A stretch of 53,736 nucleotides of DNA from Streptomyces sp. SID10853. Lineage in GTDB: Bacteria > Actinomycetota > Actinomycetes > Streptomycetales > Streptomycetaceae. The translations under genes and the position numbers were made by a program. Positions 8,443-16,368 of this stretch are shown one piece after another; the stretch's first letter is position 1, and each line of letters begins with the position of its first letter. Below the pieces are notes generated by a model. It was not told the origin of the DNA. It did not search any database and was given only the letters and a program-made list of their open reading frames with translations. The stretch covers positions 1 through 53,736 of the forward strand of contig NZ_JAAGLN010000016.1 in NCBI RefSeq assembly GCF_010548145.1, given 5' to 3'.

Positions 8443-8477
8443 TTGAATGCCGTTCTAAGTGTTAGAACGGCATTCAA
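8443..8477. promoter_or_regulatory. 35-bp perfect palindromic operator
   Basis: Arms TTGAATGCCGTTCTAA (8443-8458) and TTAGAACGGCATTCAA (8462-8477) are exact reverse complements, 16 bp each, around GTG. The site lies 29 bp upstream of the permease start and 93 bp upstream of the divergent TetR start. Length, symmetry and position fit a TetR-family operator, probably binding the adjacent TetR as a pair of dimers. Binding is inferred. Confidence 0.8.
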
Positions 8478-8569
8478 GATGCGCCCCGCACCGCCGGCAC
8501 GTCAAGACCTCCGGCCGAATTGATCTCACAGGTCGGGGATAGGCTCGACAGCGTCCGGAGCAGACCAGC

Positions 8570-9229
8570 GTGAGCGGGGCGGAAGTGGCACATCGCAAGG
8601 ACGGGAAGATCGCACGGGACCGGATGCTCGAAGAGGCCATGACGGCCATCGCCGAGAACGGGCTCGCGGCGCTCACCATGTCCGCACTCGCCGAGCGGCT
8701 GGGGACCAGCGGCGGCCACATCCTGTACTACTTCGGCAGCAAGGACCGGCTGCTGCTGGAGGCGCTGAGGTGGAGCGAGGACGCGCTCACCGTGGAGCGC
8801 CGGGCCCTGCTCGCGGGCCGGACGGCGGCCACGCGCCTGCTCGACCGCTTCCTCCAGCTGTATCTGCCTAACGGCCCGCGGGATCCGCGCTGGATGCTCT
8901 GGATCGAACTGTGGGCGCGCGCCGGGTCGAACGAACAGCTGCGCGCCGCCCAGGAGGAGCTGGACCGCGGCTGGCAGGAGGACCTCGAAGAGGTCCTGGC
9001 GAAGGGTGCGGTGCAGCAGCGCTTCGCGATCGACGACGTACCGGCGCGAGCCGGTGAACTCCTCGCGCTCCTCGACGGGTTGAGTACCCGGGTGGCACTG
9101 GGCCAGCGGGACGCGGACCGCAGGGCGGCCCTGGCGTCGGCCCGGTCGGCGGCGAACCGACTGCTCGGCGTCACGACACTGACGGACACCGCGGGCACCA
9201 CGGACAGCCGGCCGGGCGGCACCGGCTGA
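8570..9229 (+). CDS. TetR/AcrR family transcriptional regulator
   Basis: The protein has 219 residues. The N-terminal DNA-binding domain contains LEEAMTAIAENGLAALTMSA followed by LAERLGTSGGHILYYFGSKD, a classic TetR helix-turn-helix with the YYFGSKD recognition end. The C-terminal domain has the WMLWIELWARA segment seen in TetR proteins that pair with catabolic enzymes. It starts with GTG at 8570, with GGAGCAG upstream. It is divergent from the NCS1 permease and amidohydrolase genes with a perfect 35-bp palindrome between, so it probably represses that operon and itself and responds to the transported compound. Confidence 0.9.
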   Translation: MSGAEVAHRKDGKIARDRMLEEAMTAIAENGLAALTMSALAERLGTSGGHILYYFGSKDRLLLEALRWSEDALTVERRALLAGRTAATRLLDRFLQLYLPNGPRDPRWMLWIELWARAGSNEQLRAAQEELDRGWQEDLEEVLAKGAVQQRFAIDDVPARAGELLALLDGLSTRVALGQRDADRRAALASARSAANRLLGVTTLTDTAGTTDSRPGGTG

Positions 9230-9233
9230 CATC

Positions 9234-9246
9234 GTTGCCGGGCAAC
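9234..9246. terminator. Possible short terminator hairpin between convergent genes
   Basis: GTTGCC and GGCAAC form a six-base stem around a single G, between the convergent TetR and DUF3048 genes. It has no U-run, and the one-base loop is sterically poor, so it may instead be an incidental palindrome. Confidence 0.25.
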
Positions 9247-9318
9247 ACGGCCGACATGACCGAGGCGGCCGACATGACCAACACGGCCGTCAGCTCCGAT
9301 ACCTCTGTCCGCGCTCCG

Positions 9319-10218
9319 TCAGCCGGGGGCGAGGACGATCCAGGTCCGGCCGGGCCGCAGCGGCAGGGTCCGCCCCTGGTACGCGTAGGTGGTCCCGGCG
9401 TCCGCCGCGGGCCTGCTCCAGTGCACGTCGTACGACCGCCCGTCACGCAGCACGACGGCGGAGCCGCTCCCGACGGTCCGGGAGAACGGAACGTATCCCG
9501 TGCGGCTGTGGAAGCGTGACTCCTTGACCTTCACCCGCTGGATGATCACGTTGTCGGCCGTCCAGGGCGATGCCGCACCGTCCATGGCGACCCGGTAGCG
9601 CGGCGCGTCCCAGGTGAAGGTGAACCGGGCGGCGGGCATGGAGGCCGACGTGACAGCCGCCGGCCGCCCGCCGCCGGGGACCTCCGCGGCGAAGCGCAGC
9701 CCGATGTCCTTGGCCGTACCGGCGCCGTCGGTGAGCCCTTTCGTGTGCACGTACTCGTTGTGCGGGGCCGGCCGGTCCGGGTCGCGGAAGAACGCACTGG
9801 TGCCGGTTCTGGTGACGATGTCCGAGTTCTTGAGTACGGGGAGCAGCATGCTCTGGGCACCGGAGAAGGCGAGTGCGGGCTTGTCGTAAGCCTGGAGCAG
9901 CTGGAGGTCAGTCTCCCGCGCACTGCGGACGGGCCCGACGGTCGGCGGCAGACGGCTGCTGTCGTAGACGGCCATGAGGCGCGAGAGCCCGCCCTCGACC
10001 TCGATGGCGTACACGAGGTCCGCGTCGTTGAGCCCGGTCTGCGGCCGGGCGGCGCGTACGTTGTCGACCTTCACGGCGAGGACCCGGCCCGCGGCCCCGC
10101 TCTCCCCGGTCAGGACCGAGCGGCCCGAGCCACCACTCTTCGAGGCCGAACAGCCCACGGCCAGCCCCACGACGAGGGCCGCGACCGCGCCCGCCCGGAG
10201 TGCTTTCGACCCGTCCAT
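9319..10218 (-). CDS. DUF3048 domain lipoprotein (YerB-like)
   Basis: The protein has 299 residues. The N-terminus has a basic start, a hydrophobic stretch and a lipobox (LAVGCSAS), so it is predicted to be lipid-anchored on the outer face of the membrane. The body matches the DUF3048/YerB pattern: VLAVKVDNVRAARPQTGLND, then DLVYAIEVEGGLSRLMAVY, VGPVRSARETDLQLLQAYD and later HNEYVHTK. The C-terminal DUF3048_C-like part holds VIIQRVKVKES and ends WIVLAPG. The family function is unknown; Bacillus YerB is a lipoprotein of unclear role. It stands alone, convergent with the TetR gene. Confidence 0.88.
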   Translation of the reverse strand: MDGSKALRAGAVAALVVGLAVGCSASKSGGSGRSVLTGESGAAGRVLAVKVDNVRAARPQTGLNDADLVYAIEVEGGLSRLMAVYDSSRLPPTVGPVRSARETDLQLLQAYDKPALAFSGAQSMLLPVLKNSDIVTRTGTSAFFRDPDRPAPHNEYVHTKGLTDGAGTAKDIGLRFAAEVPGGGRPAAVTSASMPAARFTFTWDAPRYRVAMDGAASPWTADNVIIQRVKVKESRFHSRTGYVPFSRTVGSGSAVVLRDGRSYDVHWSRPAADAGTTYAYQGRTLPLRPGRTWIVLAPG

Positions 10219-10380
10219 CCGCGCTCCTCACGTCCGTACCGACCACAGGCCCCGCCAGCGGCGTACCATCCCGGCCCACTGGACGATACTCGGGCATAAC
10301 GCTCACACGCAGCGAACTCACACCCAGAAGGCAACGGATCTCGGCGTCGTTGTCGTTCTCAGCAGACAGCGGACAGCAGA

Positions 10381-11187
10381 TCAGGCTGTTCCGCAGCCGA
10401 GCAGCGCTCTGTGCGGCAGGGCGAGCCGGCCGTCAGGGCCGGTGAACTCCGAGCTGAGCAGGTCGAATTGCCGTTTGATCTCCGCCCTGGTCCCGGCCGG
10501 TTGGGCGGCGATGAGGTGACCGGTGAAGCCGACACCCGATGCCGCACCGTGCCACCACTCCTGCGCGGATGTTCGATGGTCCCAGGCGACGGTCCGGCAG
10601 GAGGGGCCGGAGAGCCCGGCTGCCAACATCACGTCTGCAAGCCCCTGTTCAGTGCGCGGGAAATCGGTCTCGGGCGCCGGCACGGGCCGGTGAGCCGGGC
10701 GCTCCACACCAGCGGCCTCCGTCGCCCGTACCAGCAGGTCCCGCCCGGCCCCGGCCGGCACGGACCACATGGTCACCGCGATCCGTCCGCCCGGCCTGGT
10801 CACCCGGCCCAACTCGGCCAGCGCGGCCCGCGGCCGGCCGACATGGTCCAGCACGAAGTTGGCGGTCACTCCGTCGAAGGCGTCGTCGTCGAAGGGCAGA
10901 ACGGGCAGCTCGGCGACACGCACATCAGCGGCGGGCACAGCCTTGGCCGCGAACTCCACCATCCCCGGCTCGGCATCGACCGCGCTGACCCGGGCGCCCC
11001 GCGCGCACGCTCCCGCAGCGACGTTCCCCGACCCGGTGCCCACATCCAGCAGACGGACACCGGGACCGGCCCCGACGGCGTCCAGCAACTGCCCGATCGG
11101 ATACGCGCACAACGCGGCGAAGGACTCCGCGTACGCAACAGCCCGCCCCGACCAGACGGAACGCGAACTCTCGTCGAACCCGTTCAC
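10381..11187 (-). CDS. Class I SAM-dependent methyltransferase
   Basis: With GTG 11187 as start the protein has 268 residues. Motif I is VRLLDVGTGSGNVAAGA, motif II-like VSAVDAEPGMVEFA, the acidic post-motif PFDDDAFDGVTANFVLDHV, and VTRPGGRIAVTMWS matches motif III. It is a Methyltransf_11/25-type small-molecule enzyme; the acceptor cannot be read. The first part (GFDESSRSVWSGRAVAYAESF) is a common actinomycete family N-terminus and begins right after this GTG, with GGTTGGTGGT upstream. ATG codons at 11217/11220 or 11292 would add 10-35 residues of low-quality sequence. Confidence 0.82.
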   Translation of the reverse strand: MNGFDESSRSVWSGRAVAYAESFAALCAYPIGQLLDAVGAGPGVRLLDVGTGSGNVAAGACARGARVSAVDAEPGMVEFAAKAVPAADVRVAELPVLPFDDDAFDGVTANFVLDHVGRPRAALAELGRVTRPGGRIAVTMWSVPAGAGRDLLVRATEAAGVERPAHRPVPAPETDFPRTEQGLADVMLAAGLSGPSCRTVAWDHRTSAQEWWHGAASGVGFTGHLIAAQPAGTRAEIKRQFDLLSSEFTGPDGRLALPHRALLGCGTA

Positions 11188-11410
11188 GACACCACCAACC
11201 CCCTGGACCGAGCACATCATGGCCGCACCGGACAGTACCCAACCGTCCGGCCGGCAACCCCGCTCATGGCCGTTCGGGGCGCCGCTGTTCACCGGAGGCG
11301 GGTACGGCGAGGCCGGTCGACACCCTCAACGCCCGCCCGTACGACGTCGAACCGCGGCTCGCCCGGTCCCTCGAAGAGGCCCGCACCCCGAGCCCCGAAG
11401 AATTCGCCGC

Positions 11411-12595
11411 TCAACCAGGGCCGTCGGAGGCTGCCGTCTCGCCGAGCATCGTGATCGCCGCGGTCGGCCCAGAGGTCGGCTGCCGCTGGGGGCGGGATTG
11501 CCAGGCGGCAGCGATTTCCATGGGGAAGCGGCGGGCGCTGCGGGTGAGGTGGATACCTTCCGCCAGTTCGGCGGTGTCGCCCACGTGGAGGGTGACGTAC
11601 TCCTCGTCCGTGAGCAGGGTGGGCTGCCTGGCGCCGTTGCGGCGGAGGCGGGTGCCGTTGACGCCGAGGTTGCGGAGGGCGAGGGACTGCGCCGAGACTT
11701 GGACCGACAGATGGGCGCGGCTGATGCGGCGCAGCCGCTCCGGGGCGACGTGGCCGTACAGGGAGATGCCGCCGGGGCCCGGGTCGCGGCCCAGGACCAC
11801 GGTGGAGCCGACGTCCAGGGTGAAGCGGTGGAGGCAGTCACCGTCCACGAGGAGCTTCAGCTGCGCGACGCCGGTGCGCGGCCCGTCGTCGACGAGCGGG
11901 GTGCGGTGCAGCTCGCAGACGGGGACGCCGCGCTTCATGCGGGGCAGGCGTATGGCGCCGCCCCTGCGGCTGTCGTAAAGAGTGCAGCCGCGCTCGGGGC
12001 ATCGCCAGTGGCGGCGTACGACCTCGGTGATCGGCCTGCGGTTGCGTCCGGCCAGCAGGCCGTGGGCCTTCAGGTCGGACTCCTCCAGCTTTCGGGAGAT
12101 CTGCGCGGGGCTGCGGGTACCCATGTCCCGTTCGGCGAGCTTCACGGCCCGTACGGGGGTCGGGACAGGGGTGAGGAACTGTGTGGTGTTGCCCTGGATC
12201 CAGGGGTGGGTGAGGCGAAAGTCGGCAAAGCCGTCCCGGCTGATCACCGGCAGACCGAAGCCTTCGGCGAGGTCGAGGAGGCGCTCGTCGGCGTCGGGCA
12301 GCTCCTCGACGAGGCCGGCTTCGATCCACTCCACGAGACGGGCGGGTTGCGCACGGTCGGGGTATTCGTGGACGTTGTGGCGCAGGCTGCGGTCGGCCAG
12401 GGCGTAGGCCGTCGCGTTGCGGTCGCCTGTGCGGCGGGCGAGAGCGTCGAGGACGAGGCCGAGACGGTCGAGAGAGCGGGCGTGCGGGCCACCAATGGCG
12501 GTGTCGCGGACAACGTTGGAGAGGTCGATCAGGGCGTCGGCCTGTTCCGGGTCGCCGGTGAGGTGCGCCGCGATGTCGTCGAGGTCCATCGTCAC
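11411..12595 (-). CDS. PIN/NYN-like nuclease domain - zinc ribbon - FHA domain protein
   Basis: The protein has 394 residues in three parts. Residues about 5-136 resemble a PIN/NYN (Zc3h12a-like) RNase: IDLSNVVRD (Asp24, Asn27), YALADRS (Asp68), PDADERLLDLAE (Asp103) and VISRDGFADFR (Asp121, Asp125) supply acidic residues in the order expected for a metal centre. Residues about 199-230 hold CPERGC and CELH, a zinc-ribbon pattern. Residues about 245-360 are an FHA domain with LGRD, RISRAHL and NGT, the phosphothreonine-binding signature. The GTG start at 12595 overlaps the kinase stop (GTGA), so the two are translationally coupled; ATG 12589 is the alternative. Inference: kinase phosphorylation controls or recruits a nuclease through FHA. 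The FHA call is firm and the PIN call is by motif only. Confidence 0.8.
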   Translation of the reverse strand: MTMDLDDIAAHLTGDPEQADALIDLSNVVRDTAIGGPHARSLDRLGLVLDALARRTGDRNATAYALADRSLRHNVHEYPDRAQPARLVEWIEAGLVEELPDADERLLDLAEGFGLPVISRDGFADFRLTHPWIQGNTTQFLTPVPTPVRAVKLAERDMGTRSPAQISRKLEESDLKAHGLLAGRNRRPITEVVRRHWRCPERGCTLYDSRRGGAIRLPRMKRGVPVCELHRTPLVDDGPRTGVAQLKLLVDGDCLHRFTLDVGSTVVLGRDPGPGGISLYGHVAPERLRRISRAHLSVQVSAQSLALRNLGVNGTRLRRNGARQPTLLTDEEYVTLHVGDTAELAEGIHLTRSARRFPMEIAAAWQSRPQRQPTSGPTAAITMLGETAASDGPG

Positions 12596-14391
12596 TCTGC
12601 GCCCCACAGCGTCAGCTTTGTTTGGACATCCGGGAGGTCCGAGCCGCTGGACGGGGTGATCCGCTCGATCACGAGCATCGCGAGATTGCCCTCACTGGTC
12701 CTGGTACACAGCACCGTGCCCGCCTTGATGGTCCGCTGTCGCTTCAGCTCGGTGCTCTCGACGTTCCCCGAGAGCGCGTTGCTGCCCGGGGCCTGATTGC
12801 ACTTCGCGTACGACGTTCCGCTGCTGATGCCCATGGGCGTTTCCAGCTCCCAGCGACCGCCGGATTCGGGGCTGCGCACTTCGCTCATCACCAGTTCCTC
12901 GTCGCCGTCCGCGGTCTCGTCGTGGCCGTAGATCCTGGGCTTGTCGAGATCGACCGGGACGACCTCGGGTTCGGCCGGTGCGCGGAGTGCGAACGGCTGC
13001 GCGGCGATGAGCTTTTCCGGCTCTCCGCCGTTGTTCTTTTCGTTGTGGGTCGGGCTCTGCACTGTCGGCCCCGGGCCGGGGCCGGGGTCGGGGGAACCGC
13101 CGTCCGGCCAGAGCCAGGCGATGAGAGCAATGAGCAGGGCGAGGAAGGCACCACCGACGGACAGGCAGGTGATCAGCACCGGGTTGCGTCTCTTACGGCT
13201 GCCGCCGCCGGCCGACCACTGCTGCTGCGCAGGGGTGAATGGCGGCGGCGACGGCTGTCGGGTCCCGGGGTCGCCTCCGTACGGACCTCCGAATCCAGGC
13301 TGCTGCGGTCCTTCGGTCCAGGGGTGGGTGGCGGTGTCGGCGAAGCGGTGGCTCCCGGCGGTGCCGGGCGGCGGTCCGTAAGGGCCTGCGGTACCGGACG
13401 GGCCTGAGCCGGCGGACGTGCCGCCGGACGTGCTCTGCTCCGTAGGCGCTCCCCCAGCCTCCCCACCCTGTCGGGGGGCCTCCTGCCCGGCCGCACGCGC
13501 CGCCTCGGCCCGGACAGCGACCCGGGCACTCAGCGGCCCCGGCAGCCATCCGGCGATGTCCCGCAGCGGCCGACCGCCGTACTCCTCGCAGAGCGCGGCC
13601 AGTTCGGCGGCCGGGATCCGGTCGGCCGGGTCCGCGGCCAGGCAGCGCTCCAGCAGCGGGCGGAGGATGCCCGGGTACTCCGACAGGTCCGGCGGGCGTG
13701 CCGCGGTATTGGCTATCTGGGTGGCGATGGTCAGGCCGCCGCCCTCGCCGTACGGGTGCCGGCCCGTGGCCGCCACCGCCGCGATCAGGCCGAGCGAGAA
13801 CAGGTCGCTCGCCGGCCCGACGGGGTCACCGAGGGCGTGCTCGGGCGACATGTACTGCGGGGTACCGATGAACTTGCCGCTGGTGGTGAGCTTCGTGGCG
13901 TCGGCGGCGCGGGCGATGCCGAAGTCGATGACGTACGGGCCCGTCGCCGCGAGCATGAGGTTGCTGGGCTTGAGGTCGCGGTGCACGACGCCGGCGGCGT
14001 GGATCGCGGTGAGCGCCAGCGCGGTGCAGCCCACCAGCTGGAAGACGGTGGGCAGCGGTAGCGCGCCGTGGTCGTCCAGGGCTTCCTCCAGGGGAATGCC
14101 GGGGACGAACTCCGAGGCTACCCAGGGCATATCGCCCGTGGTGTAGTGGTCGACGACCGGCACCAGGTGGTAGCCCTGCACCCGGCGCGCGGCCCGTACC
14201 TCCTGCTCGAAGCGGCGCCTGAAGCCGTCGTCCTGGCTGAGCTCGCGTCTGATCAGCTTGAACGCGACCGGCTGGCTACCGCGGGTGTGGGAGAGGAAGA
14301 CCGTGCCCATGCCGCCCTCACCCAGACGGGCCCGCAGCCGGTAGCCCGCCACCTCCTGCGGGTCGTCGGGGTGCAGCGCACCGAGGGTCAT
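12592..14391 (-). CDS. Transmembrane Ser/Thr protein kinase
   Basis: The protein has 599 residues. The N-terminal Hanks-type kinase domain (about 15-275) has the Gly loop LGEGGMGTVFLS, VAFKLI lysine, HRDLKPSNLML catalytic loop, DFGIAR, and GTPQYMSPEHA activation segment. All catalytic residues are present. A Pro/Gly/Gln-rich linker of about 120 residues leads to one TM helix (VLITCLSVGGAFLALLIALI) after a basic RKRRN stop-transfer edge. The roughly 130-residue extracellular tail has two Cys and no PASTA repeats, so its sensed signal is unknown. ATG 14391 is chosen by homology of the TLGALHPDDP front; a strong GGGAGG lies somewhat further upstream. It is coupled by stop/start overlap to the PIN-FHA gene. 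Confidence 0.92.
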   Translation of the reverse strand: MTLGALHPDDPQEVAGYRLRARLGEGGMGTVFLSHTRGSQPVAFKLIRRELSQDDGFRRRFEQEVRAARRVQGYHLVPVVDHYTTGDMPWVASEFVPGIPLEEALDDHGALPLPTVFQLVGCTALALTAIHAAGVVHRDLKPSNLMLAATGPYVIDFGIARAADATKLTTSGKFIGTPQYMSPEHALGDPVGPASDLFSLGLIAAVAATGRHPYGEGGGLTIATQIANTAARPPDLSEYPGILRPLLERCLAADPADRIPAAELAALCEEYGGRPLRDIAGWLPGPLSARVAVRAEAARAAGQEAPRQGGEAGGAPTEQSTSGGTSAGSGPSGTAGPYGPPPGTAGSHRFADTATHPWTEGPQQPGFGGPYGGDPGTRQPSPPPFTPAQQQWSAGGGSRKRRNPVLITCLSVGGAFLALLIALIAWLWPDGGSPDPGPGPGPTVQSPTHNEKNNGGEPEKLIAAQPFALRAPAEPEVVPVDLDKPRIYGHDETADGDEELVMSEVRSPESGGRWELETPMGISSGTSYAKCNQAPGSNALSGNVESTELKRQRTIKAGTVLCTRTSEGNLAMLVIERITPSSGSDLPDVQTKLTLWGAE

Positions 14392-14473
14392 GTCGGCGTC
14401 CGTACTGATGGTGGCCTCCCAGATGAGCAAGTGGTACGAGAAAGCAGACGATCGCGGGCCAACGCAAGTACAG

Positions 14474-14517
14474 CGTAGAGGAGTTGGTAACCAAGCGTGG
14501 AGGAGTTGGTAACCAAG
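14474..14517. repeat. Two tandem 22-bp repeats upstream of the kinase gene
   Basis: The unit CGTRGAGGAGTTGGTAACCAAG occurs twice head to tail, at 14474-14495 and 14496-14517, differing by one base. Each contains TTGGTAACCAA, a near-perfect palindrome. They lie 83-126 bp upstream of the kinase ATG, in the expected position of its promoter, and on the same helical face (22 bp is about two turns). They are likely twin binding sites for a regulator, unidentified. Confidence 0.6.
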
Positions 14518-14957
14518 GGGAACGCCTCGGGAGCACGCGTCACAGGGCCTGGGACAGTGTCCTGTGTGGCGAGTCGGGACTCGGCGTCTCCGCGGCCCCG
14601 ACGCCGACGGTCCGCCGAACTCCACAGCGGCGAAGGCTGCGACTACCTCCTCTTTACGAACGCAGCCCCGAGCACTTCCTCACCTTCACAGCCGTCACAG
14701 CCGAGGCGGCGACTCTCATACGCCATCGCCGCATCGCCAAATGAAATGACGTGGATGCCCACCGCCGTCCAACTCGGAGCCAACCAGCACCGCGAAGACA
14801 TCTTCTCGGGAGCAGCGTCGCTCTTCGCAGACGGCTACGGGACGCGGAACTCGCCGCTCGGAACACGTCCGCACCATCACGTCGGCACGATCATCGCCGA
14901 CCGTTGATCCGTCGCCCGGCCGGCCAATCGCACCGCACCTGTCTGCGGGCCCGACGC
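14518..14957. other. Intergenic region with a possible decayed TetR N-terminus
   Basis: No convincing gene is seen in this 440-bp gap, and its GC is somewhat lower than that of its surroundings. On the + strand around 14746-14907 a 53-residue open stretch reads HREDIFSGAASLFADGYGTR in its middle, which recalls the first helices of TetR proteins, but it then fails to continue into a helix-turn-helix and stops. It may be a relic of a regulator or chance. The rest shows no motif or hairpin that I would name. Confidence 0.25.
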
Positions 14958-15575
14958 TCAGCCGCGCAGATACCGGGTCAGCATCGCCACCAGTTCGTTC
15001 TCCAGCCTGGTGGGGTCGACCGGGGCGGGCTCGGCGATGAGCGGGTGCACGATGAATTCGATCGCCGACACCGCGACCCGCGCCGCCGTCATGGTGTCGG
15101 CCACCCGGACCTCCGGGTGGGTCTCGAAGAGCTCCCGGATGTATTCGATGTCCGCCTGGTGGAGCCGGGCGACCTTCTGCACCAGCTCAGCCGACAGCGG
15201 CGGCTGTTCCATCATGACCCGCAGCAGATGCGGATCCCCGAGGTGGTTCTCGATCGACGTCCGTACGAACAGGCGGATGATCTCTTCCAACGACTCCGGC
15301 AGCGCGCCGCTGCGGCGGCGGCTCATGGCCGCGGCGCCGGCGTCCAGGTGCCGGGTGACCAGTTCGGCCAGGATCGCGTCCTTGTTCGGGTAGTACTGGT
15401 ACAGCGAACCGATCGAGACTCCGGCCTGTTCGGCGATCCGGTTCGTGGTGCCCGCGGCATAGCCGTGTTCGGCGAAAACGTGAGCAGCCGCGGTGAGGAT
15501 GCGCTGCCGTGTGAGCTCCGCGCGCACCTGTCGTGGCTCTTTACGTGGCTGAAGCCGTCGTTTCTCCGTCCCCAT
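14958..15575 (-). CDS. TetR/AcrR family transcriptional regulator
   Basis: The protein has 205 residues. The helix-turn-helix region is textbook: RQRILTAAAHVFAEHGYAAG, then TTNRIAEQAGVSIGSLYQYY and PNKDAIL. The C-terminal half contains HLLRVMMEQPPL and a TetR_C-type hydrophobic helix (SAIEFIVHPLI). It is divergent from the PPOX flavoprotein/PDR reductase pair, with an AT-rich palindrome between them, so it is probably the repressor of that pair. Its inducer is unknown. ATG 15575 is the first start and gives a basic N-terminal tail (KRRLQPRKEPRQ) common in this subgroup. Confidence 0.9.
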   Translation of the reverse strand: MGTEKRRLQPRKEPRQVRAELTRQRILTAAAHVFAEHGYAAGTTNRIAEQAGVSIGSLYQYYPNKDAILAELVTRHLDAGAAAMSRRRSGALPESLEEIIRLFVRTSIENHLGDPHLLRVMMEQPPLSAELVQKVARLHQADIEYIRELFETHPEVRVADTMTAARVAVSAIEFIVHPLIAEPAPVDPTRLENELVAMLTRYLRG

Positions 15576-15618
15576 GGCACCCCCTTCGAAGCAGCGCCAA
15601 AGCGAGTAGCGCCGGTAT

Positions 15619-15632
15619 TGAGTAATTGCTCA
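15619..15632. promoter_or_regulatory. TetR-type operator candidate
   Basis: TGAGTAATTGCTCA is a near-palindrome with TGAG/CTCA ends and an AATT core. It is followed directly by CATAAT (15631-15636), a good -10 hexamer for the rightward genes. AT-rich sequence of this kind is unusual here. The site sits between the divergent TetR gene and the PPOX/PDR pair. Confidence 0.55.
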
Positions 15633-15726
15633 TAATAGTGCCATGACCTGCTGCTCAGCAGACTTGGCCGCCGCGCCGGCTGCCGCAGGCGCACCCCACT
15701 GCGAACAAAACCGGAAGGAGCCCGTC

Positions 15727-16356
15727 ATGACGCATGCCCGCGTCCGGCCGCGCAGGGTGGCACCCGCCGAGGTCCGTGCCCGGCTGGGCGAACCCGAAGC
15801 GATGCTCAAGGAGAAGAAACAGGACCGCATCGACGAGTTCTCCCGCCGCTTCATCGCGCATTCCCCGTTCCTGTCGCTGGCCACCTCCAGCGCGTCCGGT
15901 CAGCTGGACTGCTCGCCGCGGGGCGACTACCCGGGTTTCGTCAAAGTGCTCGACGAGCACACGCTCGCGATCCCCGACCGGCCCGGCAACAAGATCGCCG
16001 ATTCCTTCACCAACCTCGCCGAGCACGACGGGGTCGGGCTGCTCTTCCTGATCCCCGGTGCCCGGGAGACGCTGCGCGTCAACGGACGCGGCTATCCCAC
16101 CGACGAGCCCGACGTGCTCGCCCGGATGCAGACGGAGGCGCGCGAGCCCGTCCTTGCGATCGTCGTCGAGGTGACGGAGGCGTACTTCCACTGCGGTCGC
16201 GCGCTGATCCGGTCCCGGATGTGGGATCCAGCGAGCCAGGCGCTGGCCGATGAACTTCCGTCGGTGGGCGAGGTCGCGGCTGCCCAGTTCAACGTAGACA
16301 TCGATCCGGCAATGGTCGAAGCGGGCCTCGAGGCCGGCTATCGCGAGCTGTACTGA
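15727..16356 (+). CDS. PPOX-type FMN flavoprotein (MSMEG_1061-like)
   Basis: The protein has 209 residues with the pyridoxamine-phosphate-oxidase split-barrel fold: SPFLSLATSSASGQLDCSPR followed by GDYPGFVKV, then IPDRPGNKIADSFTNL and GVGLLFLIPGARETLRVNG. These are the FMN-contact segments of the actinobacterial PPOX group that includes MSMEG_1061. Such proteins usually bind FMN or F420 and reduce or oxidise small molecules. ATG 15727 is preceded by GGAAGGAG at ideal distance. It is followed 12 bp later by a PDR-type reductase, which may supply electrons, and both are divergent from a TetR gene. Confidence 0.86.
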   Translation: MTHARVRPRRVAPAEVRARLGEPEAMLKEKKQDRIDEFSRRFIAHSPFLSLATSSASGQLDCSPRGDYPGFVKVLDEHTLAIPDRPGNKIADSFTNLAEHDGVGLLFLIPGARETLRVNGRGYPTDEPDVLARMQTEAREPVLAIVVEVTEAYFHCGRALIRSRMWDPASQALADELPSVGEVAAAQFNVDIDPAMVEAGLEAGYRELY

Positions 16357-16368
16357 CAGGGGTTTCCC

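Noticed and set aside
14484..14744. Small rightward frame in the kinase upstream gap
   Set aside because: It starts inside the tandem repeats and has no ribosome site or family resemblance.
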